Assembly (NCBI RefSeq): GCF_000616095.1
Contig: NZ_BAMS01000001.1
Location: 1,116,001-1,180,000 of the forward strand
DNA length: 64,000 nucleotides
Direction: 5' to 3'
From: Sneathiella glossodoripedis JCM 23214
GTDB lineage: Bacteria > Pseudomonadota > Alphaproteobacteria > Sneathiellales > Sneathiellaceae
Numbering within the stretch: the first letter of the stretch is position 1; each line of letters begins with the position of its first letter. The translations under genes were made by a program, and so were the position numbers. Below the pieces are notes generated by a model. The model saw nothing but the letters and a program-made list of their open reading frames with translations, did not search any database and was not told where the DNA came from. Shown one piece after another: positions 8,901 to 17,714 of the stretch.

Positions 8901-11168
8901 CCATGTTCGGTGGTTCTGGTCACGATGTCATGTATGGTGGCTACGACGACGATGACATGTACGGCGATAGTGGCAACGACGTCATGTATGGCGGTGCTGA
9001 CTGGGATAACATGTCTGGCGGTACTGGTAATGACGCCATGTATGGCGGATCTTCCCGAGACACCATCTCCGGTGGTGACGGTAATGACGTTATGTTCGGT
9101 GGCTCAAGTGGTGACGCCATGGATGGTGGCTCCGATGACGACACTATGAGTGGTGGTGACGGTCATGATGACATGGTCGGTGGCGCCGGCAATGACTCAA
9201 TGGACGGCGATTCTGGCGATGATAATCTGGGCGGAAACCATGGTGATGATACCCTGGATGGCGGTGCTGGCTGGGACAATGTCTATGGTGGTGCCGGAGA
9301 CGATGTCCTGAGATGGACCTATGGCGAAAATGTCGGTGTATATGATAACTACTACGGTGATGCTGACACGGATACGCTGGAGCTTTACTTCACAGCAGCG
9401 GAATTTGCAGCGCATGAAGAGGCGATCGCCAAATTTGCCAATGATGTGGAAGATACTGGTTTTGGCGTGCTAGCATCGGTGGTGGAGTACTGAACGCGGA
9501 AGACATTGAATATGTTGCGGTTCACGTGGATGGTGTTGAAGTTCCGGTCTTGATTGACGATGCAATCACGACCGATGAAGATACGGATGTGACCGAGCAG
9601 ATTACTGCCGATCCAAACGAGCAGGACTTCATTCCAAATGCACAAACCACAACCTTCAATACACCGGGTGCGGTGACACTGACGACACCACTTGGTGGCG
9701 GTACAGTGGTCAACTTTGCGCAAGGTGACTGGACAGCAAATGGTGCTGGTGACGTCTGGACACTGGATCTGGTTGACGGCGGCGACAATTACGGTCAGCT
9801 GATCGTAGATGCCTCTGATCCGGAAGCGGTGACAGCAACACTGGATATTCCGGATGCTGCAGACTCCGCGTGGGAGCCAATGGACACCGGTGACACTGCA
9901 ACGATTGTCTTTGACTATTCAGCAGATGTTGAAGGAAGTGAAAGCGCGACGGTTACCATTAATGTGGACGGTGTAAATGATGCACCGGTTGCAGTTGATG
10001 ACATCGTGATCACAAATACTCGCGAAGACATTGATGTGCCGCATTCAGCCTTGATGGCGAATGACAGTGATATTGATGAGGATGAAGAGCTTGAGATCAC
10101 TGATGTGACACCAGATGCTTTCATTGACGGTGACTTTGTGACGGTCCCAGGCTCTAACCGGTTGAAAACCCAAGCTTTGAAGATGTTGGCACTGATGTGA
10201 ATAAATCACATGGAAGCAGTTGGGCAACATACCATAGCTTACCAGGTTGGAACGTTGATTTTGATGCGGCACCTGCTCCGATCGAACTCCAGTTCGGTGG
10301 TACGGGCGGTATTCAGGCACAGGATGGGAATAGCAAAATGGAGCTCGATTCCCATAATGAAGGTAAGCGGGATGGAGTGAAGTACACCGCAAGTAATTCC
10401 CATGTGTATCAGGATATTCCAACTGCCGAAGGTGAAGAGCTTACATTGAGTTTCTGGTACTCACCGCGGACGACAACCTCGACCAATGATGTTGCAGTTG
10501 TGTGGAATGGTGTACAGATTGCGGTTCTGACCGGTGATACACCGGGCTGGCAGGAATTTACCTTCGAAGTGGAAGGGGCCGATGGCTCAACCCGCCTCGA
10601 ATTCCAGGGACTGCCATCAGAAAACACATTGGGTGGTTATATCGACAACGTTTATGTGGGTGATCGCGACTTCGATTACACCTTGAGCGATGGCGATGAA
10701 ACAGATACCGCTCACGTGGATGTTCAGTATCAGGTCGGTAACCAGCTTCTGGGCGGTGATGAGAATGAAATTCTGATCTCCGGTGAAGATGGGGATACCC
10801 TCATGGGCGGTGAGGGTGATGACACCCTGATCGGCGGTGAAGGCGATGATGTCCTGATCGGCGGCGAAGGCGAAGACGAGTTCTTCTTCTCTGACGCGGC
10901 AACTGACGGTGATGATGAAATCGAAGATTTCGTTGAAGGTGAGGACACCATTAATCTGGATGCCCTGTTTGACGAGCTCGGAATTGCAAACGCCGATCGT
11001 GCCGGGGATGTAAACCTGACAGCGGATGGTAATAACACAGTTATCACCATTGATGGCGAGACAGACTTCTCCATCACAGTTCGTGACGTTGATCTTGGTG
11101 AGACAACCGGCGGCCTGACAGCAGAAGAGCTGGCAGCCAAAGGCATCATCATCAGCGATGAAAGCTAA
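2927..11168 (+). CDS. Giant methionine-rich RTX protein, type I secretion substrate (five frame breaks)
   Basis: Read as one gene this encodes about 2748 aa. The frame breaks near 3022, 3330, 7615, 9473 and 10159; adding one base at each site joins six open segments seamlessly, and total length plus five is divisible by three. Order of parts: residues 1-55 resemble the BapA-type prefix domain of giant adhesins (DLVVFSQEGSDLVITN); residues 60-500 are an acidic, Gly/Pro-rich region without clear homology; residues about 505-2125 are roughly 145 RTX nonapeptides; then a VCBS/cadherin-like segment ending VNDAPVAVDD; then a domain starting NPSFED; and finally three canonical Leu/Ile RTX repeats plus a DFVEGEDTINLDALFDELG type I secretion target signal. 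There is no Sec signal, as expected. The RTX repeats should bind calcium outside the cell. In the main array the usual Leu/Ile is Met (DxMYGG, DxMFGG). No ABC exporter, membrane fusion protein or TolC gene is in the window. Probable role is surface attachment or biofilm matrix (inference). Confidence 0.88.
4440..9310 (+). repeat. RTX nonapeptide array with Met at the hydrophobic position
   Basis: About 4.9 kb of 27-bp DNA units encode GGxGNDxMY-type nonapeptides. By hand I count roughly 130 units with Met at the hydrophobic position and about fifteen to twenty with Leu, Ile or Val, the latter clustered at the array ends and between about 7030 and 7510. ATG therefore recurs about every 27 bases. 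The array is interrupted at 4645-4930 by four DSMYGGYGN-type modules with long inserts, at 4985-5110 by an aromatic insert, and at 8140-8225 by a GGGLYGG-repeat insert. Confidence 0.9.
6573..8029 (+). repeat. Segmental duplication inside the RTX array
   Basis: The segment 6573-6980 recurs at 7622-8029, about 408 bp each, at a constant offset of 1049 bp, so no indel separates the two alignments. Shared rare features show true duplication and not just the common repeat: SGSS, the insert GDNGD.DS.GDDDHMYGG, and the Trp-containing DGWTGDD. Restoring the base missing near 7615 makes the offset exactly 350 codons. Confidence 0.85.
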
Positions 11169-11196
11169 TATCAGTCAGTTAATCTGATAATCAGAA

Positions 11197-11226
11197 AAGC
11201 CCGGCTCAAGCAGCCGGGCTTTTTTT
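11197..11226 (+). terminator. Intrinsic terminator of the RTX gene
   Basis: AGCCCGGCT and AGCCGGGCT form a perfect nine-base stem around TCAAGC-type loop sequence, followed by a run of seven T, 29 bp after the RTX stop codon. It should end the RTX transcript before the DUF6460 gene. Confidence 0.9.
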
Positions 11227-11299
11227 GTCTTTTTGCTGGTATCGGTATTTGGCACCGATTATGATCGCGCAGAAGGTGTTCAGATCGTTAGGGGCGTAA

Positions 11300-11590
11300 A
11301 TGTCAAAGAATATTGGATCTACCATTGTCAAATTGCTGCTGGTATCGTTTCTCGTCGGCTGGCTGCTGACGCTGTTTGATGTAACCCCCCTTGAAGTCTT
11401 TGAAAATCTGACTGGCACCATTGGCGATATTTATCGGTGGGCCTTCTCCAATATCCGCTGGGCGGCAGAATATATTCTGATCGGTGCTGTCATTGTGATC
11501 CCGATCTGGGCGATCGTCGCCGGACTTAATTATGCTCAAGCGAAAAACCGCCAACGCAACCGTAACAAGCAAAACAAAACGGATATCTGA
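11300..11590 (+). CDS. DUF6460 small inner-membrane protein
   Basis: A 96-aa protein (MSKNIGSTIVKLLLVSFLVG...). It has two predicted membrane segments, about residues 8-27 and 57-78, separated by the segment FENLTGTIGDIYRWAF and ending in a basic tail (KNRQRNRNKQNKTDI). The pattern of first helix, T.LEVFENL-like loop, then AAEYILIGAVIVIPIW matches the alphaproteobacterial family I know as DUF6460. Its function is unknown; some databases have mislabelled members as integrase, and nothing here supports that. It lies between two terminators and is probably transcribed alone. Confidence 0.7.
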   Translation: MSKNIGSTIVKLLLVSFLVGWLLTLFDVTPLEVFENLTGTIGDIYRWAFSNIRWAAEYILIGAVIVIPIWAIVAGLNYAQAKNRQRNRNKQNKTDI

Positions 11591-11622
11591 TTAACGCGCA
11601 TCTGCGCAATCACCTGAAAAGC

Positions 11623-11652
11623 AAAAAAGGCCGGGGTGATTCCGACCTTTTT
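11623..11652. terminator. Bidirectional terminator between DUF6460 gene and korB
   Basis: AAAAAGGCCGG and CCGACCTTTTT pair with one mismatch around GGTGATT. T-rich ends on both strands suit termination of the rightward DUF6460 gene and of leftward korB (stop at 11669). Confidence 0.75.
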
Positions 11653-11668
11653 GAGTAGCAGTTATCGA

Positions 11669-12688
11669 TTAAACCTGCCAGGTATGGCCCTGCCTGAGCA
11701 GTGCATCGAGTGACGGACTGGCGTCCTTTTCTTTCTCAACTGCCATCTGTTGGTCTACGCCACCTTCGAATGTGGGGGCCGGATTGCAATAGAGCACGCC
11801 AAATGCAGTTGGCATGTCATCGCCTCCCATTTCCGCAAGCATGGTGGCCAAGCCTTTGTTGGTTTCGTCATGCACCAGAATATCATCCTCGGTTACACCA
11901 TTTTCACCAATGGTCACGACTTCCAGTGTCAGGCTTTTTGTGTTTAGTCGCAGACCTTTATTGCCATCCGCACCAAACAAGAGTGGTTTGCCATGCTCCA
12001 CATGGATCTGACGCTCTGCGGCAGTATTGCGGGCTAACACATCTTCAAAAACGGCATCATTATAAACAATGCAATTTTGTAATATTTCAACCAGCGAGGT
12101 TCCCTGATGCTCATGTGCACGTTTCAAGGTATCTGGCAGGTTCTTTTGAATGTCATATCCGCGCGCCACGAAACGGGCACCAGAGCCCAGTGCAAAAACG
12201 CAGGGCTTTAGAGGGCTTTCAACTGAACCGGTTGGTGATGACGGGGTGCGTAGCCCGGTTTCTGAAGTTGGCGAATATTGGCCCTTGGTGAGGCCATAAA
12301 TTTCGTTATTGCAGAGCAGGATCTGCATATTCACATTTCGTCTCAGCACATGGAGCATGTGATTGCCACCAATGCTGAAGCCGTCACCATCGCCGGTGAC
12401 CAGCCATACATCCAGCTCAGGGTTTGTGACCTTGATGCCAGTTGCAAAGGCAGGTGCGCGCCCGTGAATGGTATGAAAACCATAAGTTGACATATAGTAA
12501 GGAAAGCGGGATGAACAGCCAATACCGGAGACAAATACATAATTCTCTTTTGGCACATCCAGGTCAGGCAATGTTCGTTGCACGGCTTTCAGGATTGCGT
12601 AATCGCCACATCCGGGACACCAGCGAACCTCCTGATCAGAGGCGAAATCCGCAGGTTTTAATTTTTCTTTAGGTGCAATTACATTCAT
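11669..12688 (-). CDS. korB: 2-oxoacid:ferredoxin oxidoreductase, beta subunit
   Basis: A 339-aa thiamine-diphosphate subunit. RWCPGCGDYAILKAV near residue 20, then SGIGCSSRFPYYMSTYGFHTIHGRA, VTGDGDGFSIGGNH and CNNEIYGLTKGQYSPT are the ThDP/Mg-binding and cluster-adjacent motifs of KorB. With KorA it oxidatively decarboxylates 2-oxoglutarate (or a related 2-oxoacid) to the acyl-CoA using ferredoxin. I chose the ATG at 12688; the frame stays open to 12724, but those extra codons lie within the end of korA. The start follows the korA stop directly, so the two are one transcription unit. Substrate choice between 2-oxoglutarate and other oxoacids cannot be read from the sequence with certainty. 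Confidence 0.9.
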   Translation of the reverse strand: MNVIAPKEKLKPADFASDQEVRWCPGCGDYAILKAVQRTLPDLDVPKENYVFVSGIGCSSRFPYYMSTYGFHTIHGRAPAFATGIKVTNPELDVWLVTGDGDGFSIGGNHMLHVLRRNVNMQILLCNNEIYGLTKGQYSPTSETGLRTPSSPTGSVESPLKPCVFALGSGARFVARGYDIQKNLPDTLKRAHEHQGTSLVEILQNCIVYNDAVFEDVLARNTAAERQIHVEHGKPLLFGADGNKGLRLNTKSLTLEVVTIGENGVTEDDILVHDETNKGLATMLAEMGGDDMPTAFGVLYCNPAPTFEGGVDQQMAVEKEKDASPSLDALLRQGHTWQV

Positions 12689-12689
12689 T

Positions 12690-14552
12690 TTAACTCTCCA
12701 CCGCAGCGTCGATTGCAGCTTCAATCTCGGTGATCTTAAACGGCTGCCCCGTTACTTTTGTCAGGGGTTTTGCGTCAATCAGGTATTGATCGCGCAAAAC
12801 GGTTTTCAATTGACCATCATTCATTTCCGGCACAATCACCTTCTCGTATCCACGCAAGAGATCCCCTAAATTCGCAGGCAATGGCCACAAGTTACGGATA
12901 TGTATATGGGCAACTGATTTATTCTCTGCCAATTTGTTGGAAACAGCCCGACTAATCGGACCATAGGTAGATCCCCAGCCAACAACCGCAAGTTTTCCTG
13001 TTTCCGGGCCCTGCTCTGGTTTCACAGCAGGAATATCCTTGGCGATGTTGAGGATTTTATCTCGCCGCAGATCCGTCATCCGTTGGTGGTTTGCAGGCTC
13101 GTATGAGATATGGCCGGAGCCGTCTTCTTTTTCAATGCCACCGATGCGATGTTCCAATCCAGCGGTACCCGGAATGGCCCATTTACGAGCGAGTGTTTTC
13201 TCATCCCGGTCAAAGGGGTGGAAGTTTTCAGCATCTGTCTCGTGCGTTACCTTAAAGCTTTCATAGTCACTCAAGGATGGAATAAGCCAAGGCTCAGCAG
13301 CATTCCCGATATAACCATCAGTTAGCAGCATCACAGGTGTCATATATTTGGTTGCCAGTCGGCAGGCTTCGATGGCTGTATCAAAACAGTCGCCCGGCCC
13401 ATGAGCTGCGAGGACCACAAGCGGTGCGTCCCCATTTCGCCCATAAACTGCCTGATAAAGATCAGACTGCTCTGTCTTGGTCGGCAAACCGGTTGAAGGG
13501 CCCGCCCGCTGTGAATTGACAATGATCAACGGTAATTCTGTCGATATGGCAAGGCCTATTGCTTCACCTTTTAGCGCAATTCCGGGACCAGAGGATGAGG
13601 TAATGCCAAGAGCACCCGCGTATGAAGCGCCAATCGCTGAACAGATTGCAGCAATTTCATCTTCGGCCTGAAATGTCTTCACGCCAAATTGCTTCATTTT
13701 CGCAAGAGAATGCAAAACTGGTGATGCAGGGGTAATCGGGTAGGAGCCGAAAAAGATGTCCAGATCGGCAAGCTCTGCACCAGCGACAAGCCCCCAGGCA
13801 AGTGCTTCCGCACCTGTAACTGTCCGATACAAGCCTTTGGTCATTTCAGCAGGCGCAACAGAGAACAGGCCAATGCTATCACCCAGTTCTGCCGCTTCGC
13901 CATAAATGTGACCAGCGTTCAGCGCCGCAATATTGGCGTCTGCAATTTCGGGACGTTTCGCAAATTTCGCTTTAAGCCATTCGATTGTGTCTGTCCGGTC
14001 GCGTCCGTAAATCCAGTAAACGAGGCCTAGTACCCAGAAGTTTTTACACCGCAAGCCTTCTTTTTGAGATAGGCCAAATTCTTTCACCGATTCCAGAACA
14101 TTCTTGGAAATGTCAATTTCCAAAAGCTTGTAATCATCTAGCGAGCCATCCTCCAGAGGGTTGGAATCGTAACCAGCTTTTTTGAGATTTCGAGTATTGA
14201 ATGCACCTGTATCCACAATGATGCTGCCGCCTTTTTTAAGGCGATTGATATTCACTTTCAAAGCCGCCGGGTTTAGGGCAACCAGTACATTGGGGTCATC
14301 TCCGTGTGTTTCAATGTGCCGCGCGCCAAAATTGATCTGGAAGGCGGAAACACCAAATGTTGTCCCAACAGGCGCCCGTATCTCGGCAGGGAAGTCAGGG
14401 AAAGTCGCCAAGTCATTGCCGGCAAGTGCTGTCGTATCAGTAAATCGGCTACCTGTAATTTGAATGCCGTCACCGGAATCACCTGCGAAACGGATTACGA
14501 CTGAGGGCAGCGCGGTACGACCATCAGAGTCAGGCGCCATATTCGTGTTCAT
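12690..14552 (-). CDS. korA: 2-oxoacid:ferredoxin oxidoreductase, fused gamma-alpha subunit
   Basis: About 620 aa. The N-terminal 200 residues are the gamma domain (VIRFAGDSGDGIQITGS, PDFPAEIRAPVGT) and the remainder is the alpha domain (FFGSYPITPASPVLHSLAKM, FQAEDEIAAICSAIGASYAG, SSSGPGIALKGEAIGLA, then the QRAGPSTGLPTKTEQ motif). The gamma-alpha fusion is the usual KorA architecture in alphaproteobacteria and actinobacteria. The enzyme is oxygen-tolerant in some relatives and supplements or replaces 2-oxoglutarate dehydrogenase. I prefer the ATG at 14552; the frame extends to a TTG at 14609 without better conservation. It leads the korA-korB operon. Confidence 0.9.
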   Translation of the reverse strand: MNTNMAPDSDGRTALPSVVIRFAGDSGDGIQITGSRFTDTTALAGNDLATFPDFPAEIRAPVGTTFGVSAFQINFGARHIETHGDDPNVLVALNPAALKVNINRLKKGGSIIVDTGAFNTRNLKKAGYDSNPLEDGSLDDYKLLEIDISKNVLESVKEFGLSQKEGLRCKNFWVLGLVYWIYGRDRTDTIEWLKAKFAKRPEIADANIAALNAGHIYGEAAELGDSIGLFSVAPAEMTKGLYRTVTGAEALAWGLVAGAELADLDIFFGSYPITPASPVLHSLAKMKQFGVKTFQAEDEIAAICSAIGASYAGALGITSSSGPGIALKGEAIGLAISTELPLIIVNSQRAGPSTGLPTKTEQSDLYQAVYGRNGDAPLVVLAAHGPGDCFDTAIEACRLATKYMTPVMLLTDGYIGNAAEPWLIPSLSDYESFKVTHETDAENFHPFDRDEKTLARKWAIPGTAGLEHRIGGIEKEDGSGHISYEPANHQRMTDLRRDKILNIAKDIPAVKPEQGPETGKLAVVGWGSTYGPISRAVSNKLAENKSVAHIHIRNLWPLPANLGDLLRGYEKVIVPEMNDGQLKTVLRDQYLIDAKPLTKVTGQPFKITEIEAAIDAAVES

Positions 14553-14636
14553 TTCGTTCAACTTAGCTACTCGCTTCCTAATTCGCGTCTTGTCTTGCAC
14601 TAAAGACAATCAACATTCAACACATTCTAACAGACA

Positions 14637-14642
14637 ATTATA
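14637..14642 (-). promoter_or_regulatory. Candidate -10 element for korAB
   Basis: On the minus strand a perfect TATAAT occurs about 85 bp before the korA start codon, inside the 294-bp gap between tetR and korA. The -35 region is poor. The rest of that gap (14553-14846) is AT-rich and I see no gene or RNA in it. Confidence 0.35.
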
Positions 14643-14846
14643 AGAGAAAATAATGTCTTTGTGTTGTCTTTTCTCACAGTTTCAGGCGCTGTTGGGCACT
14701 AATATGATCCTGTGGCTTCAATTTCATCACAAGCAATCCGCAGATAGATATTGTAAGCACTCATATAGTCATCAACAGACGAGCTTCAATATATTTTATA
14801 TTTTCTCTATGTAAATAAAAAAAATATACAAAAATTATGTGTTAAA

Positions 14847-15440
14847 TTAAGATTTGTCCTTTAGGCCATCACGTAAAAGCCTGACAAAAAACGAGCCAAT
14901 TTGTTCTGGTGTTTGCCCACCTGGTCTGTACCAGCTAGAAGACCAGTTCAGGGACCCAAGAAGGCTAAGTCTTAACAAGGTGGGGTCGACGTCATCGGGC
15001 AATGGCAATGCCTCAATCAAAGAGTTAAAAAGCTCATCATAGCTATCCCGAATTTCGACGAGCCGAATGCGCAGTGCCGGCGCGGTGCGCGAGATGTCGC
15101 CGCACAGCAAAATGGAAAAATTGTTCCCGCCGAATAACGTTTCCATATGTGCTGCTGCCGCTCGATCAAGCCTCTCCCAAGGGTCTGTAACGCCATTAAT
15201 TGCTTCCAGAACAGCTTCTGAAATCAGACGGGTTCCTTCTTCGTATGTGGCGATGATCAGGTCGTCTTTTGACGGAAAATGATAATACATGGAGCCCGCC
15301 AGCATCCCCGCTTCACGAGCAATATCTCTCATGGAAGTGGCGTCATACCCACGTTGATTAAACAGATGCGCCGCCGCCGCCATTAGTTCCTGCCGCCGGT
15401 TGTCGCTTCGATATGGGCTGTCACCCGAGGATTCGCTCAC
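14847..15440 (-). CDS. TetR/AcrR family transcriptional regulator
   Basis: A 197-aa regulator. Residues about 13-60 form the TetR helix-turn-helix (RQELMAAAAHLFNQRGYDATS, then MRDIAREAGMLAGSMYYHFPSKDDLI), and the C-terminal 130 residues are the ligand-binding helices, including WSSSWYRPGGQTPEQIG, seen in regulators of acyl-CoA or fatty-acid catabolism. It is the first of three leftward genes that face the acyl-CoA dehydrogenase operon at 17715, so that operon is a plausible target, though 2.3 kb separates them. A near-palindrome lies 11 bp upstream of its start and may mediate autoregulation. The ligand is unknown. Confidence 0.85.
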   Translation of the reverse strand: MSESSGDSPYRSDNRRQELMAAAAHLFNQRGYDATSMRDIAREAGMLAGSMYYHFPSKDDLIIATYEEGTRLISEAVLEAINGVTDPWERLDRAAAAHMETLFGGNNFSILLCGDISRTAPALRIRLVEIRDSYDELFNSLIEALPLPDDVDPTLLRLSLLGSLNWSSSWYRPGGQTPEQIGSFFVRLLRDGLKDKS

Positions 15441-15450
15441 AATTTTCCCC

Positions 15451-15467
15451 CAAACAAACGTTTATTG
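15451..15467. promoter_or_regulatory. Possible TetR operator
   Basis: CAAACAAACGTTTATTG is symmetric about ACGT with seven of eight outer pairs matching. It lies just ahead of the tetR start codon, a usual place for autoregulation. Short AT-rich palindromes arise by chance, so this is tentative. Confidence 0.4.
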
Positions 15468-15555
15468 CAGTGTGATTTTATGCATATGGGGGCAGGTTGT
15501 CGCAATATAAATCTGGCAAATGTATGAAGACTGACTTGTGTATATATCAGAAGGT

Positions 15556-16287
15556 TTATTTCAGCAGATTTCTCAGCAGCTTCATGGCGTTTTCAGTTTC
15601 ATCCAGTGCACCGTTCATTATATTTCGGGCTTGATCTGAAATGGGTAAATCTGTGTTCAGTGCCGCAATGGTTGTTTCTCTTAGAATTTCCAGAATTAAA
15701 ACATGTGCGAATTCAGCTGATGTCATCCCGCCTTGCCCTTTTCCCAGATTTGTAAGAGAAATCGTTCCCAAAGTTGCCGTTCGGCGAGCTCCGTTAAAAT
15801 CTGGTGAGTTTACATAGACTGTGCCGTTTTTGATGTGGACCTGATCAAATTGAAATTTTTTCTCTCCGGGCTTGGATTGCGTTCTGTTAAGCGAGTCTTC
15901 AATCTGCTTCTTCAGGGTGCGTAAATTATCTGTGCTGTCCTTGATTTCGTAGGTGACTTCCGGGGATTGTAAGATGACAGATTTTACAATAATCACTCCG
16001 GAATTCAGGGATTCCGGATCAATCCATAAATCGACCTGCGCAACGTTAAGCGCTGTTCCAACTGAAAAGCCTGCGGGATTGGCAACTTTCACCTCTGAAA
16101 GTTTTGCCAGGCCGGAAGTTGTTGAATATTCAGAGCTTGCCACGCTGACTTGAGTTTGGGTTATTGACGTCCCGGCTTGTGCTACAGACTGGGAGATTAC
16201 CGAACCAATGGATGAATAGATATATGCTATGCCACCAATGAACAGCAGAAGAATGATAGCGATGGCGACTAGAATACCTTTTTTCAT
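15556..16287 (-). CDS. Membrane-anchored protein, AsmA-like
   Basis: A 243-aa protein (start at the ATG at 16287, preceded by AAGGTG). One N-terminal membrane segment (residues 2-24, GILVAIAIILLLFIGGIAY) anchors a periplasmic domain. The pattern SEVKVANPAGFSVGTALNVAQVDLWIDPESL...GVIIVKSVILQSPEVTYE resembles the beta-rich AsmA/DUF-type domain in which each layer ends in SP.v.y. AsmA-like proteins act in envelope lipid transport or outer-membrane homeostasis; this one is short and its role is unknown. The C-terminus is helical. It lies between tetR and the TAXI gene on the same strand. Confidence 0.55.
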   Translation of the reverse strand: MKKGILVAIAIILLLFIGGIAYIYSSIGSVISQSVAQAGTSITQTQVSVASSEYSTTSGLAKLSEVKVANPAGFSVGTALNVAQVDLWIDPESLNSGVIIVKSVILQSPEVTYEIKDSTDNLRTLKKQIEDSLNRTQSKPGEKKFQFDQVHIKNGTVYVNSPDFNGARRTATLGTISLTNLGKGQGGMTSAEFAHVLILEILRETTIAALNTDLPISDQARNIMNGALDETENAMKLLRNLLK

Positions 16288-16366
16288 TACCACACCTTAA
16301 ATTTTGAGGTCTCCACCGATCTTTTAGATCGGAGCGTGATTGCAACAAGCGTTTATTACAGCAGTT

Positions 16367-17488
16367 TTATCGTTCCGCTAAACTGTTTAACTGAAGTTCA
16401 CGAAATTTCTGCCATTCCACTTGAAATGTTTTGGGGTCAGGGTTCTTGCTTTTGAAGTCAGCGAACGCCTTGATCAGGATATTCTGTCGTCTGATAAGGG
16501 CGTCTTGATGAGCCTGTGCCTGATCAGACCAGATACCGATTTCCTGAAAATATTGCACGGCACCACTGTGAAAGGGAATGACCCATTTAAAATTTTGCCA
16601 GCTCGTATGCCAACCTTCAGCATTTGGAAGTATTTCGGTGATTGTTTCAAGGTTTTCGGAAATTGTTTTGGTGAGGTGATAGACAGTTTCGTCCTTTTGT
16701 GATGATGTGGTCAAAAGTAAGGGGTAAGGATGTGTGACACCCATCCAATTGCCCGATGAAACTGGCTGCAAATAGGGCGCAAAGGATTTCATTCTGCGCC
16801 AGGCAATTTTTTGACTGCTGTTAAAGTCTGCCAAAAAGAAAGGCCGCCGCCCTTTTTCCAGATTAGTAAATTTTGGCAAATTCGCCGAAATTACAATCGC
16901 ATCTATCTGTTTACGTGCAAAGCCTATCATCGCTTCGTCATAGCCGGGGTAGGTCAGCTTTTGGACTTCTTCCCAGTTTAAGCCAGCAAAGCGCAAAAAT
17001 GCTGTCATGGTGGCATTCAGCTGATTCGCCCCTCGGATCCAGGGTATGCGTTTTCCCCGAAGGTCGGTTAGGGATTTGGCATTTGAATCCTTAGCGATTG
17101 CAAGTCCCAGCTTAAAGTCGGAATAGGCGGACATGATCAGTCGCAGCCCGGATGGCCCCCTGTCCGGGCGAGCAAAATCAAACAATCCTTCCTGTGCGAA
17201 ATAACTTTCCATATCGCAAATACAAAACTCGCGAGCGCCGCTTAGCAGCATTTGTGTCCTTGGTCCGCTATCAGCGACGGGATCGATGGACACTGCAAAG
17301 TTTGGTAAAGTGTTTAGCACATCGCTAATTGCACGGGCATGTACATAGCCGTTTGTCAGTACGCCTCCGCTCAGTATCGGTGTATCAATGAGTGGTTTGG
17401 CACTTTCATTTGCATGGATGGAAGTGGAAAAGAGTACAGTCAACAGAGTGCATAAAGTTCGCAAGAGGCATTTTTGTGTTCGCACCAT
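16367..17488 (-). CDS. TAXI family TRAP transporter solute-binding protein
   Basis: A 373-aa periplasmic binding protein. The signal peptide covers about residues 1-26 (LLRTLCTLLTVLFSTSIHA cut before NES). Then come a GG..TNGYVHARAISDVLN segment, LTDLRGKRIPW, NATMTAFLRFAGLNWEEV and a C-terminal PFHSGAVQYFQEIG motif, which is typical of TAXI proteins where the last helix near the end reads P.H.GA..Y..E.G. TAXI proteins deliver carboxylates or related solutes to a fused TRAP permease. No TRAP permease gene is near, so it is an orphan or works with a distant permease. It is divergent from the acyl-CoA dehydrogenase operon. Confidence 0.85.
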   Translation of the reverse strand: MVRTQKCLLRTLCTLLTVLFSTSIHANESAKPLIDTPILSGGVLTNGYVHARAISDVLNTLPNFAVSIDPVADSGPRTQMLLSGAREFCICDMESYFAQEGLFDFARPDRGPSGLRLIMSAYSDFKLGLAIAKDSNAKSLTDLRGKRIPWIRGANQLNATMTAFLRFAGLNWEEVQKLTYPGYDEAMIGFARKQIDAIVISANLPKFTNLEKGRRPFFLADFNSSQKIAWRRMKSFAPYLQPVSSGNWMGVTHPYPLLLTTSSQKDETVYHLTKTISENLETITEILPNAEGWHTSWQNFKWVIPFHSGAVQYFQEIGIWSDQAQAHQDALIRRQNILIKAFADFKSKNPDPKTFQVEWQKFRELQLNSLAER

Positions 17489-17614
17489 CTTCTCAGCCCA
17501 TCTGCCAGTTATTTGTTAAACCCGGAAATAATGTTATCCCCAATTGACTAAGCTTTTTTGGTCCGAAAGTAAATCATCCACAGATTGCGATTTTGAACTT
17601 TAGCGTGATTTTTG

Positions 17615-17632
17615 AATGAGACGGGTTTCATT
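17615..17632. promoter_or_regulatory. Inverted repeat in the divergent TAXI / acyl-CoA dehydrogenase promoter region
   Basis: AATGAGACG and GGTTTCATT form an 18-bp imperfect palindrome (seven of nine pairs), 83 bp before the acyl-CoA dehydrogenase start, in the 226-bp divergent gap. It could be an operator for the nearby TetR protein, but it does not match the palindrome upstream of tetR. Confidence 0.35.
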
Positions 17633-17714
17633 TTGGTCTTATTGAAAATAGAATACAGTCACAATCAAGGTCTGACAGGCATGGGCCTAACGAACAATAA
17701 AAAAGGAAAATTTA

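Noticed and set aside
4440-9310. Regular direct repeats that could suggest CRISPR or a tandem satellite
   Set aside because: Repeats are 27 bp, contiguous, coding and diverged, with no spacers.
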